From assembly GCA_029465975.1 (NCBI GenBank), contig CM055730.1, positions 20,584,759 through 20,648,758 of the forward strand: a DNA stretch of 64,000 bases. Direction: 5' to 3'. Each line of letters starts with the position of its first letter. Position 1 is the first letter of the stretch. Positions 49,013 through 61,100 of this stretch are shown piece by piece. The translations under genes were made by a program, and so were the position numbers. Origin of the DNA: Dallia pectoralis. Its lineage: Eukaryota; Chordata; Actinopteri; Esociformes; Umbridae. Below the pieces are notes generated by a model. It was not told where the DNA came from, did no database searches, and saw nothing but the letters and a program-made list of their open reading frames with translations.

Positions 49013-49190
49013 TCTCAACCCTACCAATCAACCACAACCCCTCTGGGAATGTGTTGGCCCAATGTCACCCCTAAACCCTACCAATCGATCACAACCCCTC
49101 TGGGAAAGTGTAGGCCCAATCCCAATGTCAGCCCTAAACCCTACCAATCAACCACAACCCCTATGGGAAGGTGTAGGCCCAATGTAACCC
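49013..49190 (+). repeat. Tandem repeat of about 60 bp, 3 copies
   Basis: Each unit contains CCCTACCAATC, ACCACAACCCCTCTGGGAA, GTGT(A/T)GGCCCAATGTCA and CCCCTAA. It lies directly right of the Harbinger-type end. Confidence 0.8.
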
Positions 49191-49353
49191 CTAAGCTCTG
49201 AACCTGAATAGCCTTGAACCCTTTATGGACTCTTATTGTAAGTGTGCATTTCCACAGACTTAGCCTGTGCAAAAGGCTGAGAAGCTTCTTCATTAGGGAC
49301 AACAGGGTGGATCCCCCACCAGCCATCGTGGATCCCCCCCCCCGACCGCTGAG

Positions 49354-49631
49354 AACCCCTGGGCGAGCGTCTGGGCCGGCTCAGAACACCCACCCTTTGT
49401 AAGCACCTGTGCCGATATACCTTTCAGAATACTGGTATCAGTGGCAGGAGGGTTAGAGATGAGCGATTTGTCACCGGTAACAGCTGGGCCAAATTAGGAG
49501 CCTCACGTGCCTCAGAGGAGAGACTCCCCAGCATCCCTGAGGAGACTCTCCAAGAGATGAGTGAGGAACTGTCCAGGGATGTAGAGGACCAATATCGTGG
49601 AAATTTAAAGGGAAAAGTACAGAGACTGTAG
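49354..49631 (+). CDS. Candidate terminal coding exon of an unrecognised gene
   Basis: After a pyrimidine-rich stretch ending CGCTGAG, one frame is open for 91 codons to TAG at 49629-49631. It reads from PLGERLGRLRTPTLCKHLC through NTGISGRRVRDERFVTGN and SEERLPSIPEETLQEMSEEL to GNLKGKVQRL. The composition is protein-like, with a charged helical stretch near the end, unlike the random frames nearby. No upstream exon could be linked with confidence. It may be a gene fragment or part of a gene whose other exons I could not see. Confidence 0.4.
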
Positions 49632-51955
49632 TTTCTTTAATAATGAAAATGTATTTATTCAAGATTCATGAACCTGGAGCAGTTAACAACACATTTACAT
49701 GTCAAGTCAAATGCTCAACCATTATTAGGTTGACTTCTGCTAGTATAAACCCTCCCTCTCCCGTACCGGTTGTGATGCATTTAAAGCCCATGTTATTCTA
49801 ACCTCCCCGTACATGTTATTAACTCTGGAGTCCCTCTTATCTGGAACCCATAAAGTCTACATGGCTCAATCAAAACACATCCTGCACCTGGGAGAGGACA
49901 TGAGACTTCCCATGGGAACTGAACAGTTATTTACTGTAGAACCATTCAGATTGGACAATAATACATTTGAATATAACATAATATTGAAAATTCCACCACA
50001 CCAACCACCCTCGTCCCTCTGGAAGCGGCTGTAGAGATTCTGCAAGAGGAAAAGGAGCCCCGCTGTGCTCGGACTGCACCGAAATGAAGTTGTGCACACC
50101 ACATGAGGAAGAGGAGCCCCGCTGTGGTCGGACTGCACCGAAATTAAGTTGTGCACACCACATGAGGAAGAGGAGCCCCGCTGTGGTCGGACTGCACCGA
50201 AATTAAGTTGTGCACACCACATGCTGCTTCCCCTACTTTCACTGCTGGAGATAAAAGGGAGGCAGAGGGGAAAAGAGACAGGGTCCATACGTATCATTAG
50301 CAAAACATAAAAAAAACTGAAAAAGTATACTGTTGTCTCCTTATAGTTTTTTCATTCTTTATACTCGATGAGTTAGATTTGATCTGGGTCAGTTTGTGTG
50401 TCAATTTTGCCTCAACTTTTTAATATTGGCATTAAAAAATTACTGACTATTTCACTGAGCACTGCTGTCCTGCAGTTAGTCATACTTGCATTAAGGGCTG
50501 TTGTCCACACCACACTGCCAGGTCACTGGTAGGCCTATCATATCCATGTACTGTCTCCTCATCATCACTGACTAGGCCCTCTAGTATCGTGCCATCAGCA
50601 GGCTTGATTGCCACGTTGGGCGTCATGTATTCCCACACAGGACTCAGCGGCATGAGGCTCTTTCTACCCATGGCACCATTCTATGCTCCTCTAAGGCGAA
50701 CAATAATAAGCCAAACAGAAAGGCTCTGGCAGTTTAGGACAATGAGGTGCACTTGCTCTCTGATGTGAGGGTAGGGCCATCCTTAGTGTGCGCCAATCAA
50801 CTGGCAGCAATTTTCACAGGAAGAATTCCGAACGATATTATAGTGACCTGGGATCGGTTTATGTGTTAACGTTCACGTTCCTTTTTCAAATGTTCAAGTT
50901 CAGATGTTAAAGTTGATAGTTCTGTGCATGTAATCTCGCGGGGTTTGGGGGGGTATAAGTAGATGTGACAGGAGTAGTTCGTTCTCTTTTTCCTGTGTGA
51001 CTGACATGTCGCCTGTCTTACTGCCATTTATCATTTGCTCTGTCAGATTAAACTCTATGTTTTAGTGGCGTAGGCTGGGCCCAGAACAACAGCCTAGTTA
51101 ATTAATAAATTGTGGTTGCGTACATTGTGTCTGGTTACACTTATTTGTTCCGGTTGGAACATTAGAATATTTCATATTTTGTACATGTGTTAAGTTTCAA
51201 ACAACAAATACATTTGGCATGTTAAGGTGTCCGGTCTGGGTTGTTCTGTCTCACTCTTGGTGAGTTCATGTCCTTTGTGTGCAAACAGCAACAGTATCAT
51301 TGTCAGTTTTAACAGTTCTTATCGGCCCTCTGGAGCATGATGTTCTGTTATCAATTGTGCCCCCCCCCTTGAGGAGTTAGTCATACCAACTCCTCATTCA
51401 CACTGACCTTGTAGGCTTAAAGTGGGGCAGTTTCAAACATGTGAGTGTGTGAATATGTGTGTGTTGTAAAACAGTACATGTCATTACACAAGCCCTGTTT
51501 ATAGTAATTTATTAATTATGCCTCAAGCTCCTTAATAATATGCTGTATCGGATAACACCTGCCTCCATAAGACTCTGCAAACCTAAACATTGAATCGCGG
51601 TGAACGCAAAACACTCGTTCACTAAACCAAACCAGATACCTCTTTATGTGTGCACTAATTCTGACATGGAACCAATGTAGGACACAGATATAGTGTTACG
51701 GGTTTAGTTTACGGAAGAATGAGAGTGTTTCGCGGGAAATATTACTGTGAACTTAATGTGCGTGGACTTAAGGGGTACATTAAACTTAAGGGGTTAGATG
51801 AAACTATGTAATATCTAAACTAAAAACTGCTGTAGAGTGAGTAAAACAGTGCATAATATTGAACAAAATCTGGTATAATAATTTCGACTGTTCAGCAAAA
51901 TAAATATTTACAGATAGTGTATTTCAGAATATCCAATAACCCCTGTCCTGTACTA
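49632..51955 (+). other. Intergenic sequence upstream of hells
   Basis: No gene is supported. It contains the 59-bp triplicate at 50046-50221, a poly-C run near 51361-51369, and a TATAAGT-containing segment (about 50870-51140) that resembles part of an LTR but lacks a partner or clear target duplication. Confidence 0.45.
50046..50221 (+). repeat. 59-bp tandem repeat, 3 copies
   Basis: Each unit begins GAGGAAGAGGAGCCCCGCTG and ends GTTGTGCACACCACAT. The second and third copies are identical and the first is slightly diverged. Confidence 0.92.
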
Positions 51956-51956
51956 G

Positions 51957-51983
51957 ATTGGTTGCGTCCAGTTTGGCGCCAAA
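51957..51983 (+). promoter_or_regulatory. NF-Y (inverted CCAAT) and palindromic E2F site of hells
   Basis: ATTGG at 51957-51961 is an inverted CCAAT box. Ten bases on, TTTGGCGCCAAA at 51972-51983 is a perfect 12-bp palindrome combining two overlapping E2F consensus sites. They lie about 155-180 bp before the ATG. NF-Y plus E2F is the usual layout of cell-cycle promoters, and HELLS is a known E2F-linked gene in mammals. Function here is inferred. Confidence 0.75.
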
Positions 51984-52137
51984 CGTGTAAGCCCCGCCTC
52001 CATTCTGCAGGGTCATTCACACAGCGCGTGGCATTGAAACCAAGCAGACACGGCCGGCTGTATGCTCCTGTGGTTTGGGAAGTTAATGTAACCAGTTCGG
52101 AAGAACAATTATCCCACAATACTGTTATTCCACTAAA

Positions 52138-55100
52138 ATGAGTTGGTAAGTACCGTTTACCTTTCTTTAATACTACAGCGGTATGTTTGAGTCTGTTACA
52201 TCGACTTGATATTGCTAGCCTTTAGCTCACTGGTATGAAGTTGTTTTGCGAACAACTGTATCAATGTGCTTCGGCTGGTTATTTGGGTTTCTGCTGTGTG
52301 TCTGTATGATAACTTTACAGCACCTGCTAAATTACCTTTTTTAGGTGTACTGTAATGTGTTTACTAACGCGTTATATGTCCTGTAGTGTGTTGTTACGTT
52401 AGCCAGCCCTGAGGCTATGAATACTACTATCTGCACCGCTAGTTTTTTCGGGATGTTTCGTCTCATTCATTGATTGGTGTATTACACTATATATATAGCG
52501 TGGAGCCAGATCCCCGGAGCGTGTCTCCTCTTTGTCCAAAACCTAATGAATCTGGGGAACCTCTGGGTACAGCGATGGAGGACTCTCAGGCAGGAGATCT
52601 TGGTAAGTGAAGACTGATTCATTGTTAAATAGTCCTTAAATGATAACTAACACCCATTACTATTGATACATCAGCTGTCAAGCTGTCCATTATGCTTGGG
52701 TAGCTGTTGCCTGGTAAAGGGTGGTTATCAGGAGCGTATGTTTAGAGGGGGACGCTGGGGACGTGTCCCCTATGCATTACTGTAATATTTTGTTAGTACA
52801 AGTATTTAAACAGTGCCGTTGCATCTAATGGTATTGCTTAGGGAATGTCCATCTGATTTGTACACCAGAAGTGTTTTCACCACTGTCTGCTGCATATGTA
52901 TCTTCACATGTCTAGTTACATTTGAGTATGGTTATCTTATTCGGTGTCTGGGATAGTGAGGGTATGTTTTCCCACTGGTCCCAGTAAAAGTTAAACTTAC
53001 AACTCTTACATTGCAAGGCATATTCTACCAGCTGTGCTACACTGGTCTGTATTAGAAATACATCCAGAGACTAGGACGGTTGTGCTTTCATTAAGTCACC
53101 CCAGAAATGAATAATTGTGTTATACTACATTTTTCTGGCACTGGAATGCTATGTATTTTATATGCTAGATTTGTTCAGTGCTTGGTAAATAAAATGTCTA
53201 TTTGTATTAAATTGCTTGTCTTGCCATACACCTGCATGTGTGTATTGGTTTATGTCGGTATGTTTTTTTACCCTACTGTTTTGTTTTGAAAGTTATTTGT
53301 CTAGCAATATGTCAAATCAAGAAAGTGTACAGATCTTTGGTATAATAGGAGTTGAATCTGAATCCACATTAAACAATTTTGAAATGGTTAAAAGTATCAT
53401 GGCAGGCCAAATTGTTCCCATTGCAGATGTGTTCCTGGTGAGAAGGATGAACACATTTTCAAGACTCATAATTAGGGATGCACCGATGCATCGGCTGAAC
53501 ATCGGTATCGGCCGATATTTGCCTCGTTATCGGCCATCGGGAAATAAAAATGACATTCGCCGATGTTTATATGTGTCATGAATGCTGTGCTCAGGAGAAA
53601 CTTTTTTTGGAGAGCTTGCTGGAACAAAAGCGCGCACTTGCTACATATGCTGCAGACTACGACCTCCCGGCCACTCTCAGTGCGCACCAGTGGCAATTAA
53701 TTGAAAACTTTATAACACTCCTCTCCCCATTTGAACAATTGACCAGAGAAGTTAGCTCATCAGAAGCATCAGCTGCAGATGTCATCCCCTCTGTGACAGC
53801 CCTGAGACGGCAGTGTTCGACATAACCGATGGCCCGGGGCCAGTAAAATAGGATGTCGGACAAGTAGATTGGCTTGTTTATATCAGGGTGCGGGATTTCA
53901 TTGCGGGGATTGCGCATAATTTAAACCATTCCCGCAAGGTTACTTTTTTAGTGCGAGATTCCCGCACAAATATATTTGCTTCATCTCAGACCGAGGTAAA
54001 GTTGGTTGGATATTCCGAGCCCGAGATCGGGTCCGGTTTTCCCGCAAGCAGCCACCCCAGACAGCAGGTGACTCGGAGCCGGATCCGTGTCTAAACCGGC
54101 AAATCCGCGTTAGTCACCTCCGGGACCCAGACTACAGGTGACTCGGAGCCGGATCCGTCTCTGAACCCGCAAATCCGCGTTAGTACGCCCGGGTGATCGG
54201 CGGACAGAAACCTTTGTGTGCTTATAGTTAGGGACCGTCAATAAAGTACAAGAGCCGAAAGACTTGTATGTTTCCGTGGCACAAAAGGAATAAATAACAA
54301 AAATAAAAAACATCGGCATCGGCCAAATTCTTATGTTAAACATCGGTATCGGCTCGGTCCAGAATTTCCCAATCGGTGCATCCCTACTCATAAGTCAAAC
54401 AGGTTGTAGCTTGCAAATGTGTCCTGCTCAACATCACCATCTTGTGGTTGATTTGATATTTCCTGCACTCTGTGGATGATTTCATGATTGACAGCATGTA
54501 CTAAGTTGTATATTAATTTGCGGGCACGTTTTTTTAACTTACTGGCCTACTTTGCTTAAAACGTGAAAAAAATACGTGGTCCATGAATGCTAAGCAACAA
54601 GTCGCGTGATAATTGGTTAGTTGGTACTAGAGGCTTGCAGTTTTTAATTCCCACTTCAAAATCCAATATGGCAAAATAAAACATTTTGTGGATATGTACC
54701 TATATATTAATTATTAGGACTGTCACATTGGGTGGTTGAGTTTCCAAAGTTGTCACACGCGCGCGCACACGTAGCCTGTGATTCGCACATTCAGCATCTT
54801 TCTAAAGGCCAATTACATTAAACAGATAATATTATTTGTTTTCATTCTAGTTTTCGATACTGAATCATAATCGTAACCACCTGATGTCCCCATGTCTTAA
54901 TTAGTCCCTGACTTGAGGGTTGTAATAAAAAAAGATGAACTAGACTTTGAGGTCCATAGTTGAGTACCCCAGATCTTGCAATATTCTGTCACTCCCTTAG
55001 TCCACAACTAGCCAATCTATGTCGGAAAAGCTTTAGGAATTAGATGGAATGTCATTTCTGCACTAAGCTTCAATGAAATATGCCTAGAATCACAGAATAT

Positions 55101-58100
55101 CGGTGTGATTAGCTACCGTAGAAGTTACTTTCTAAATTATGAATGCTCCCTTTATTATTTATTCATACCATGGCACTATTTCCACTGGTTCTCAGCAGCT
55201 GCAGGTATGAAAGCTGAAGATGTAACTTTAGTCTCAGAAGTCATCATCACTAAAGAAATGGAAGAAGAGGAAAAGAAGCTGGTGGAGAAAAGCGAAAAAC
55301 AAGAGGAAGAGGAGATAAAAAGGGTTTGTTTTTATTTACTACTTTTTTTACAACTTTGATTGTTGTGACTTGGTGATATTGCTGCTGTTGTTGTAGTTCC
55401 ACATAGATTAGCTTGTCCTAAACATTTTGTTTTATAGGCTCAAGCAGCTTTTGGGAAGGAGTCTCATGACATCCGTTTCAAGAGACTTCAACACTTGCTA
55501 GAGAAAAGCAACATCTATTCCAAATTCCTCCTTACAAAGATGGAGCAACAGCAGCAGGAGGTAGGTCCAAATATCAGGCGAGTCAATGGGAATATTAGAA
55601 CTACTTCCTACCAATCGTGTTCCAGCTCTTCAATGTCTGGTGGACAAATGGCACATGAACAGAAATCTATGGCCACTGTTGTGGAACATTCTGCTGTACC
55701 CTGACTGGTTAATGTTTGTTTTGAACTCTATATTAGCTTGCCTTTATTTGGGCATGCTTGCTTTCCAAATCAGGGTTGTCTGTATCTGTCAATGCCCAAA
55801 GACATTTTAAGACAGGGGTCAAATCCATGCAAGTACTTTCACATTACATTTTAGTAGTTGTGCTACCAATAATTCATCTAGATATGTTGTACATTTTCCC
55901 TGTGAACTCAGGAAATGTTGAAGAAAGAGCGACTGGTAAAGAAAGTGGAGAAGGTGAATACATTTTACATTAATTTGAGTGTCATTTTGTAATCTGTTAT
56001 TGTCACTAGTAACTCTTAAATGTCTATGCTTAACCATTATTATTGTCACAGGGCACTGGAAAAAATAATGGAAGAGGTATGCAGTATTTTTTTTCTATTG
56101 TATCAATAATCATTTCCAGTATAGATAATGTTGAAACAAGTTATATGATTTTATTTTTTTGGCGTGATTTATTTTTCCTCAGTTGAAAGAAAGAAAAGGG
56201 AGAGGGAGGAAGATTACAAAATAGCTGATGTCATGTCTAAGGAGGTATGGGAATCTGTCTACAATTCTGAAAATGCTCAAACACAAGGAGTGATTGTGTT
56301 TTAACAAAACATAATAAAGACAGTGTATTGGATGTTTTACCCCATCAACTGCATTTTTTGAAAATGGGTTGTTTTTGTTTCATATAATGATACTTAGTGA
56401 TACATACTGATTTTAAGGAGGCAATTTGCTTAGTTTGCCTGCATTGATTAAATTTTCACTAAAAGAGGAAGTTAATGTTAACATGCTAAACAGAGTCTCT
56501 CTTACTGTTTACAAACCTAAAGTTGACGTGACAAGTTGAGGCAATCGTGTAATCATAGTATATAAGGGGCCTCCAAAAAAGGTCTAGTCCCTTATGAGCA
56601 AGGATGTGTTTAGGCTCCCCAATCTGCCAATCGATGTGTCAGTTGGCACTTTAAGAACCACATTCATTTAGGATCGAAAAACGCTTAACTCGCTGTGCAA
56701 AAAACTGTCATTGGTCTGTAATGGATATTCTGCCGTGGGCTCTTTGGTAAACCTTTGTCTGTCAACACCATTTGCCACTGGATCCTCAGATTCGAGTTAA
56801 GGCTTTACTATGCAAAGAAAAGCATACAGCAACACTGTCCAGACGCTCCGCTCACTTTTCAGGGCAGTATCACAGTGGTATTGTGTGTTGTGGTTCGACG
56901 AGTCAACATTTCAAATACTTTTGGATGACAGTCGTCGTGTTCTCCGGGCCAAGGAGGATATGGGCCATCCAAGCTGTTTTCAACGTTGTATGTTCTATTA
57001 AAAGGAAAGGTGATGTTAGTAGTAAACTGTCGACTGTCCAAACATTTTGTAATGTTGCGTTCATCAGATTTGAGAAGTCTATATTTAAAAAGATACATAA
57101 ATTAGTATGTAAAACGTCGAACAATGGGTTATGTGTCTTGAAAATAGTACGGGGTGAATTTTTTTAAAACGTTTTCCATTCTTCCCAATTTTATTTGCTT
57201 GGGGGTTGTAAGTGAAATATACTGTAGACAATTAACTATTTCAATTGTATTTCATTTGACACTTTTGCATATATTTTTTTAGGATATAATTTCCAAGGCC
57301 AAGAAACCTAAACTGGAGGAAGAGGTAAAGGACTTTTGCTACATTGTTAGGGGGTGTTTAGTTTGTGAGTATATGAACATTAAGTGCTGGCCGGGCATTA
57401 GCGGTGGAGCAGCAATTGATTTAAATGTGTGTGTTTCGATATTCAACAGTATTTTTAAATAGATATATTTTTTTCGTTACATATCTTTGGACTGTCGTGT
57501 GGTTATATTGGGATTGTCATTTATATATTCAGGATTTATTGTTGTTTATGGGGCAATTCTATATGTTTAGTGTATGAAGAAAGCAAATGTTTAATCACAC
57601 GTTGATTCATAGTTTCTCCATGGAGATCAGTTCTTCAACTAACAAAATATCTGTCCTTGATTTACAGGAGAGTCCCAAGAAGAAGCTAGAAGCGGAGGAC
57701 ATTGAAAAGATAAATGACTCAAATGCTGACATCAAGGGTCGACTGTCCGAGGCTGTGAGAGACGGCGCCAAGCAGCTGCTAGACCCAGACAGGAAGGTGA
57801 ATGGGCAGCCTGTGCCCGCCTTGCAGCCTCGCCTCTTTACTGGGGGAGTCATGAGATGGTACCAGATCGAGGGTGTGGAGTGGCTCAGGGTGAGTAGTCA
57901 TTTGAGTTTAAACTCAGTGACAATGTCAAGCTGACATTGAAAACCCATCACTTATGTGAACCTAACAACTTCTATTCTCTTCAATATCTGACCTCTTTTC
58001 GTATGTAAAATGATTTGAAGGCATTAACAGTAGGTATTCCTTGTGCGATTAATATCAGCTGTGAAGAGACCTGTGTGACCACGCATTTAACATGAGATCA

Positions 58101-61100
58101 GATCCGCATGTTGATCGATTGTTGCGCGGGGAACAATTAGGATTGCATGCTGTATGGGTTCAGCCATACCAATGATGCACTTGTCTGATCACTAATCAGG
58201 GACATGCTGACCTCTGTGTGTCTTTGTGTGGTTGTGTTCAGATGTTGTGGGAGAATGGTATAAATGGGATTCTAGCTGATGAGATGGGCCTGGGGAAGAC
58301 CATTCAGTGCATTGCCCACGTGGCTATGATGCTGGAGAGAAACGTACCGGGGCCCTTCCTGGTGGTGGGCCCCCTGTCTACTCTACCCAACTGGATCAGT
58401 GAGTTCAAGCGCTTCACACCAGAGGTAACCCCCCGTAGTCTTGCAAATAGCTAATCAAAATATGACTTTGCCTGTGCTGTTTTCTTTCAAATTCAACCTA
58501 AATGTTATGCGTGTTGCCTGATTACAGTGGATGGCACTATATTGTTATCTTTGTTCATCTTGCTTTCAGGTGTCAGTACTGCTCTATCACGGGCCTGAGC
58601 GGGCAGCTTTGAGAAAACGTATCCTTAAGACACAGGGACCCCACAACCGGTTTCCTGTGGTGATCACCTCCTTTGAGATTGCCATGATCGACAGGGCATT
58701 TCTGCAGGTTGGCCCAACACCTCTGCCATACATAATATATAGTATATAAGAGGCAAATGTGTTTCCTTTCAGTACTTGGTGTTATGATGTAGCTGTTTAT
58801 TTGATATTGAGCACTGATCTTTTTTAAAACATTCGTGGAACTGTTGTTTCTGTTTGACTGATTGTATTGACGTCAATGGGAAATTTGGTTAAGTGTTTTA
58901 ATGCCTCATTTGGTTCAGTTTTTTTTTTTTGGAACACTCACAGCCTCTGGTTGATTGGTTACTCCTTCTTCTCTTCCTTTTTAGCGCTTTCAGTGGAAGT
59001 ACTTGATATTGGATGAGGGCCACAGGATCAAGAACCTGAACTGCCGGCTTGTGAGGGAGCTAAAGATGCTGCCCACGGAGAACAAGCTGCTACTGACCGG
59101 CACACCCTTACAAAACAATTTGGCTGAGCTCTGGTCACTGCTCAACTTCCTCCTGCCTGAGGTGTTTGATGACCTTAAGAGGTAGACTAATCCTTCTGTA
59201 CTGTGGGAGTTGTGCAATAGTCTGGTTGTGTCTATGTTGCCTTGTTTTGAGCAAATCTCTTACCTGAGCGTTACCTCTCCAGCTTTGAGTCGTGGTTTGA
59301 CATTGACACGATCCGAACTGACGTGAAGAATGTCGTAGCTAATGAGCGCGAGCAGAACATCCTGCACATGCTTCACCAGGTTAGTCATCAGACCTGCTCT
59401 GTAATGTCATATGCATGCCTACAGCGCAGTTGAACCAGGTGAGCAGTTTGTTTCCATGAACTTCCTGTCATTGGCAGATTCTTACGCCGTTCCTCCTGAG
59501 AAGGCTGAAATCTGATGTGACTTTGGAGGTGCCGCCCAAGAAGGAGATTGTGGTGTATGCCCCTTTGACTGCCAAACAAGAGTGTTTCTACACCGCTGTG
59601 GTCAACAAGACCATCGCTAAAGTACTGGGGCAGGAGAAGGTGAGATGTTCAGTTCACCGTTTACGTGTAGTGTTACTGCAGAAATCATGAAATTAGTTCA
59701 AAAGGCTGTTAAGTAACTGGTCACTTCAGAGACTTGCGTGTGTTTTGAAAGCAGTTCCTAACTGCCTATTCCCTCATGCGTAAGGTGGAGGCCCCTGTGA
59801 TGCTCAACTCCAGCGGCAGGCCCAAGCGCCGGACCAGGAAGCCTGTGGACTACGTAGAAACCGATGGGGACACCCCCTACGACCTAGAGAAGTACCTGGA
59901 GAGGGTTCAGAAGGAGGCAGAGCAGAAGTCAGTACATCCCTACACTTCGTCCGGCCTCCCCTTAAAATAAGCTTTAGTTGGTCACCCCGCTAGAGGTCTG
60001 GCGTCTGTCTCGTTCCCCTCGTGTCGCCCCGCTAGAGGTCTGACGTCTGTCTCGTTCCCCTCGTGTCGCCCCGCTAGAGGTCTGACGTCTGTCTCGTTCC
60101 CCTCGTGTCGCCCCGCTAGAGGTCTGACGTCTGTCTCGTTCCCCTCGTGTCGCCCCGCTAGAGGTCTGACGTCTGTCTCGTTCCCCTCGTGTCGCCCCGC
60201 TAGAGGTCTGGCGTCTGTCTCGTTCCCCTCGTGTCGCCCCGCTAGAGGTCTGGCGTCTGTCTCGCTCCCCTCGTGTCGCCCCGCTAGAGGTCTGGCGTCT
60301 GTCTCGCTCCCCTCGTGTCGCCCCGCTAGAGGTCTGACGTCTGTCTCGTTCCCCTCGTGTCGCCCCGCTAGAGGTCTGACGTCTGTCTCGTTCCCCTCGT
60401 GTCGCCCCGCTAGAGGTCTGACGTCTGTCTCGTTCCCCTCGTGTCGCCCCGCTAGAGGTCTGACGTCTGTCTCGTTCCCCTCGGGTCGCCCCCCAGAGGT
60501 CTGACGTCTGTCTCGTTCCCCTCGGGTCGCCCCGCCAGAGGTCTGACGTCTGTCTCGTTCCTCTCCAGCCCAGCGCCAGTGGTGGACGTACAGATGCCCC
60601 TGGACTCTCAGATCAACCTTAAACTGCAGAACATCCTCATGCTGCTGAAGAGATGCTGTAACCACCCATATCTCATAGAGTACCCACTGGATCCGGCCAC
60701 TCAGCAGTTCAAGGTAATTGTCTTCACTGCTAGACGCACTGTGACAACTTATTTACGCGAGTCTGTACGTGTCCTAGAGGTATCAGATGACTATCCGAAC
60801 AACTAAATGACTTTTCTTAGCTTTTAGGGTACTCAGGCTGACCTCTAAGTAGCTTTCTGTTACTACATGGGCTTTTCTTAATTGTCTGGATGTTGGTCTC
60901 CTCCAGATTGATGAGCAGTTGGTGCAGACCTCTGGGAAGTTCCTTATTCTGGACCGAATGCTGCCAGAGCTGAAAAAGCGAGGACACAAGGTAAACGACC
61001 GACCTGACCTGTTGTCATGAGATCAGGTATCATGTCTGACCGGAGCTCTACCGGTAGTCTATATTGAGTTTTCTATTATGTGGCTTGTGGACAGGTGCTA

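Larger units (their letters stand above)
52603..55194 (+). other. hells intron 2
   Basis: This 2.6 kb intron contains the nested hAT element (53473-54386). The remainder, 52603-53464 and 54395-55194, shows no other recognisable feature beyond a short CG/CA tract at about 54757-54768. Confidence 0.6.

Noticed and set aside
49399..49427. 29-nt intron (GTAAGC to TTTCAG) joining two proline-rich and charged frames
   Set aside because: Far below the minimum intron size of vertebrates; a continuous frame through the region explains it better.
50480..50671. 63-codon minus-strand frame with an acidic DDEET segment
   Set aside because: Suggestive composition, but no splice partners or family recognised; not enough to call a gene.
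50870..51140. Solo LTR of a retrotransposon
   Set aside because: There is a TATAAGT and a TG...CA-like outline, but no second LTR, primer site or convincing target duplication.
59982..60665. 227-codon minus-strand frame in hells
   Set aside because: It is the 42-bp minisatellite read antisense, extended into exon 16.
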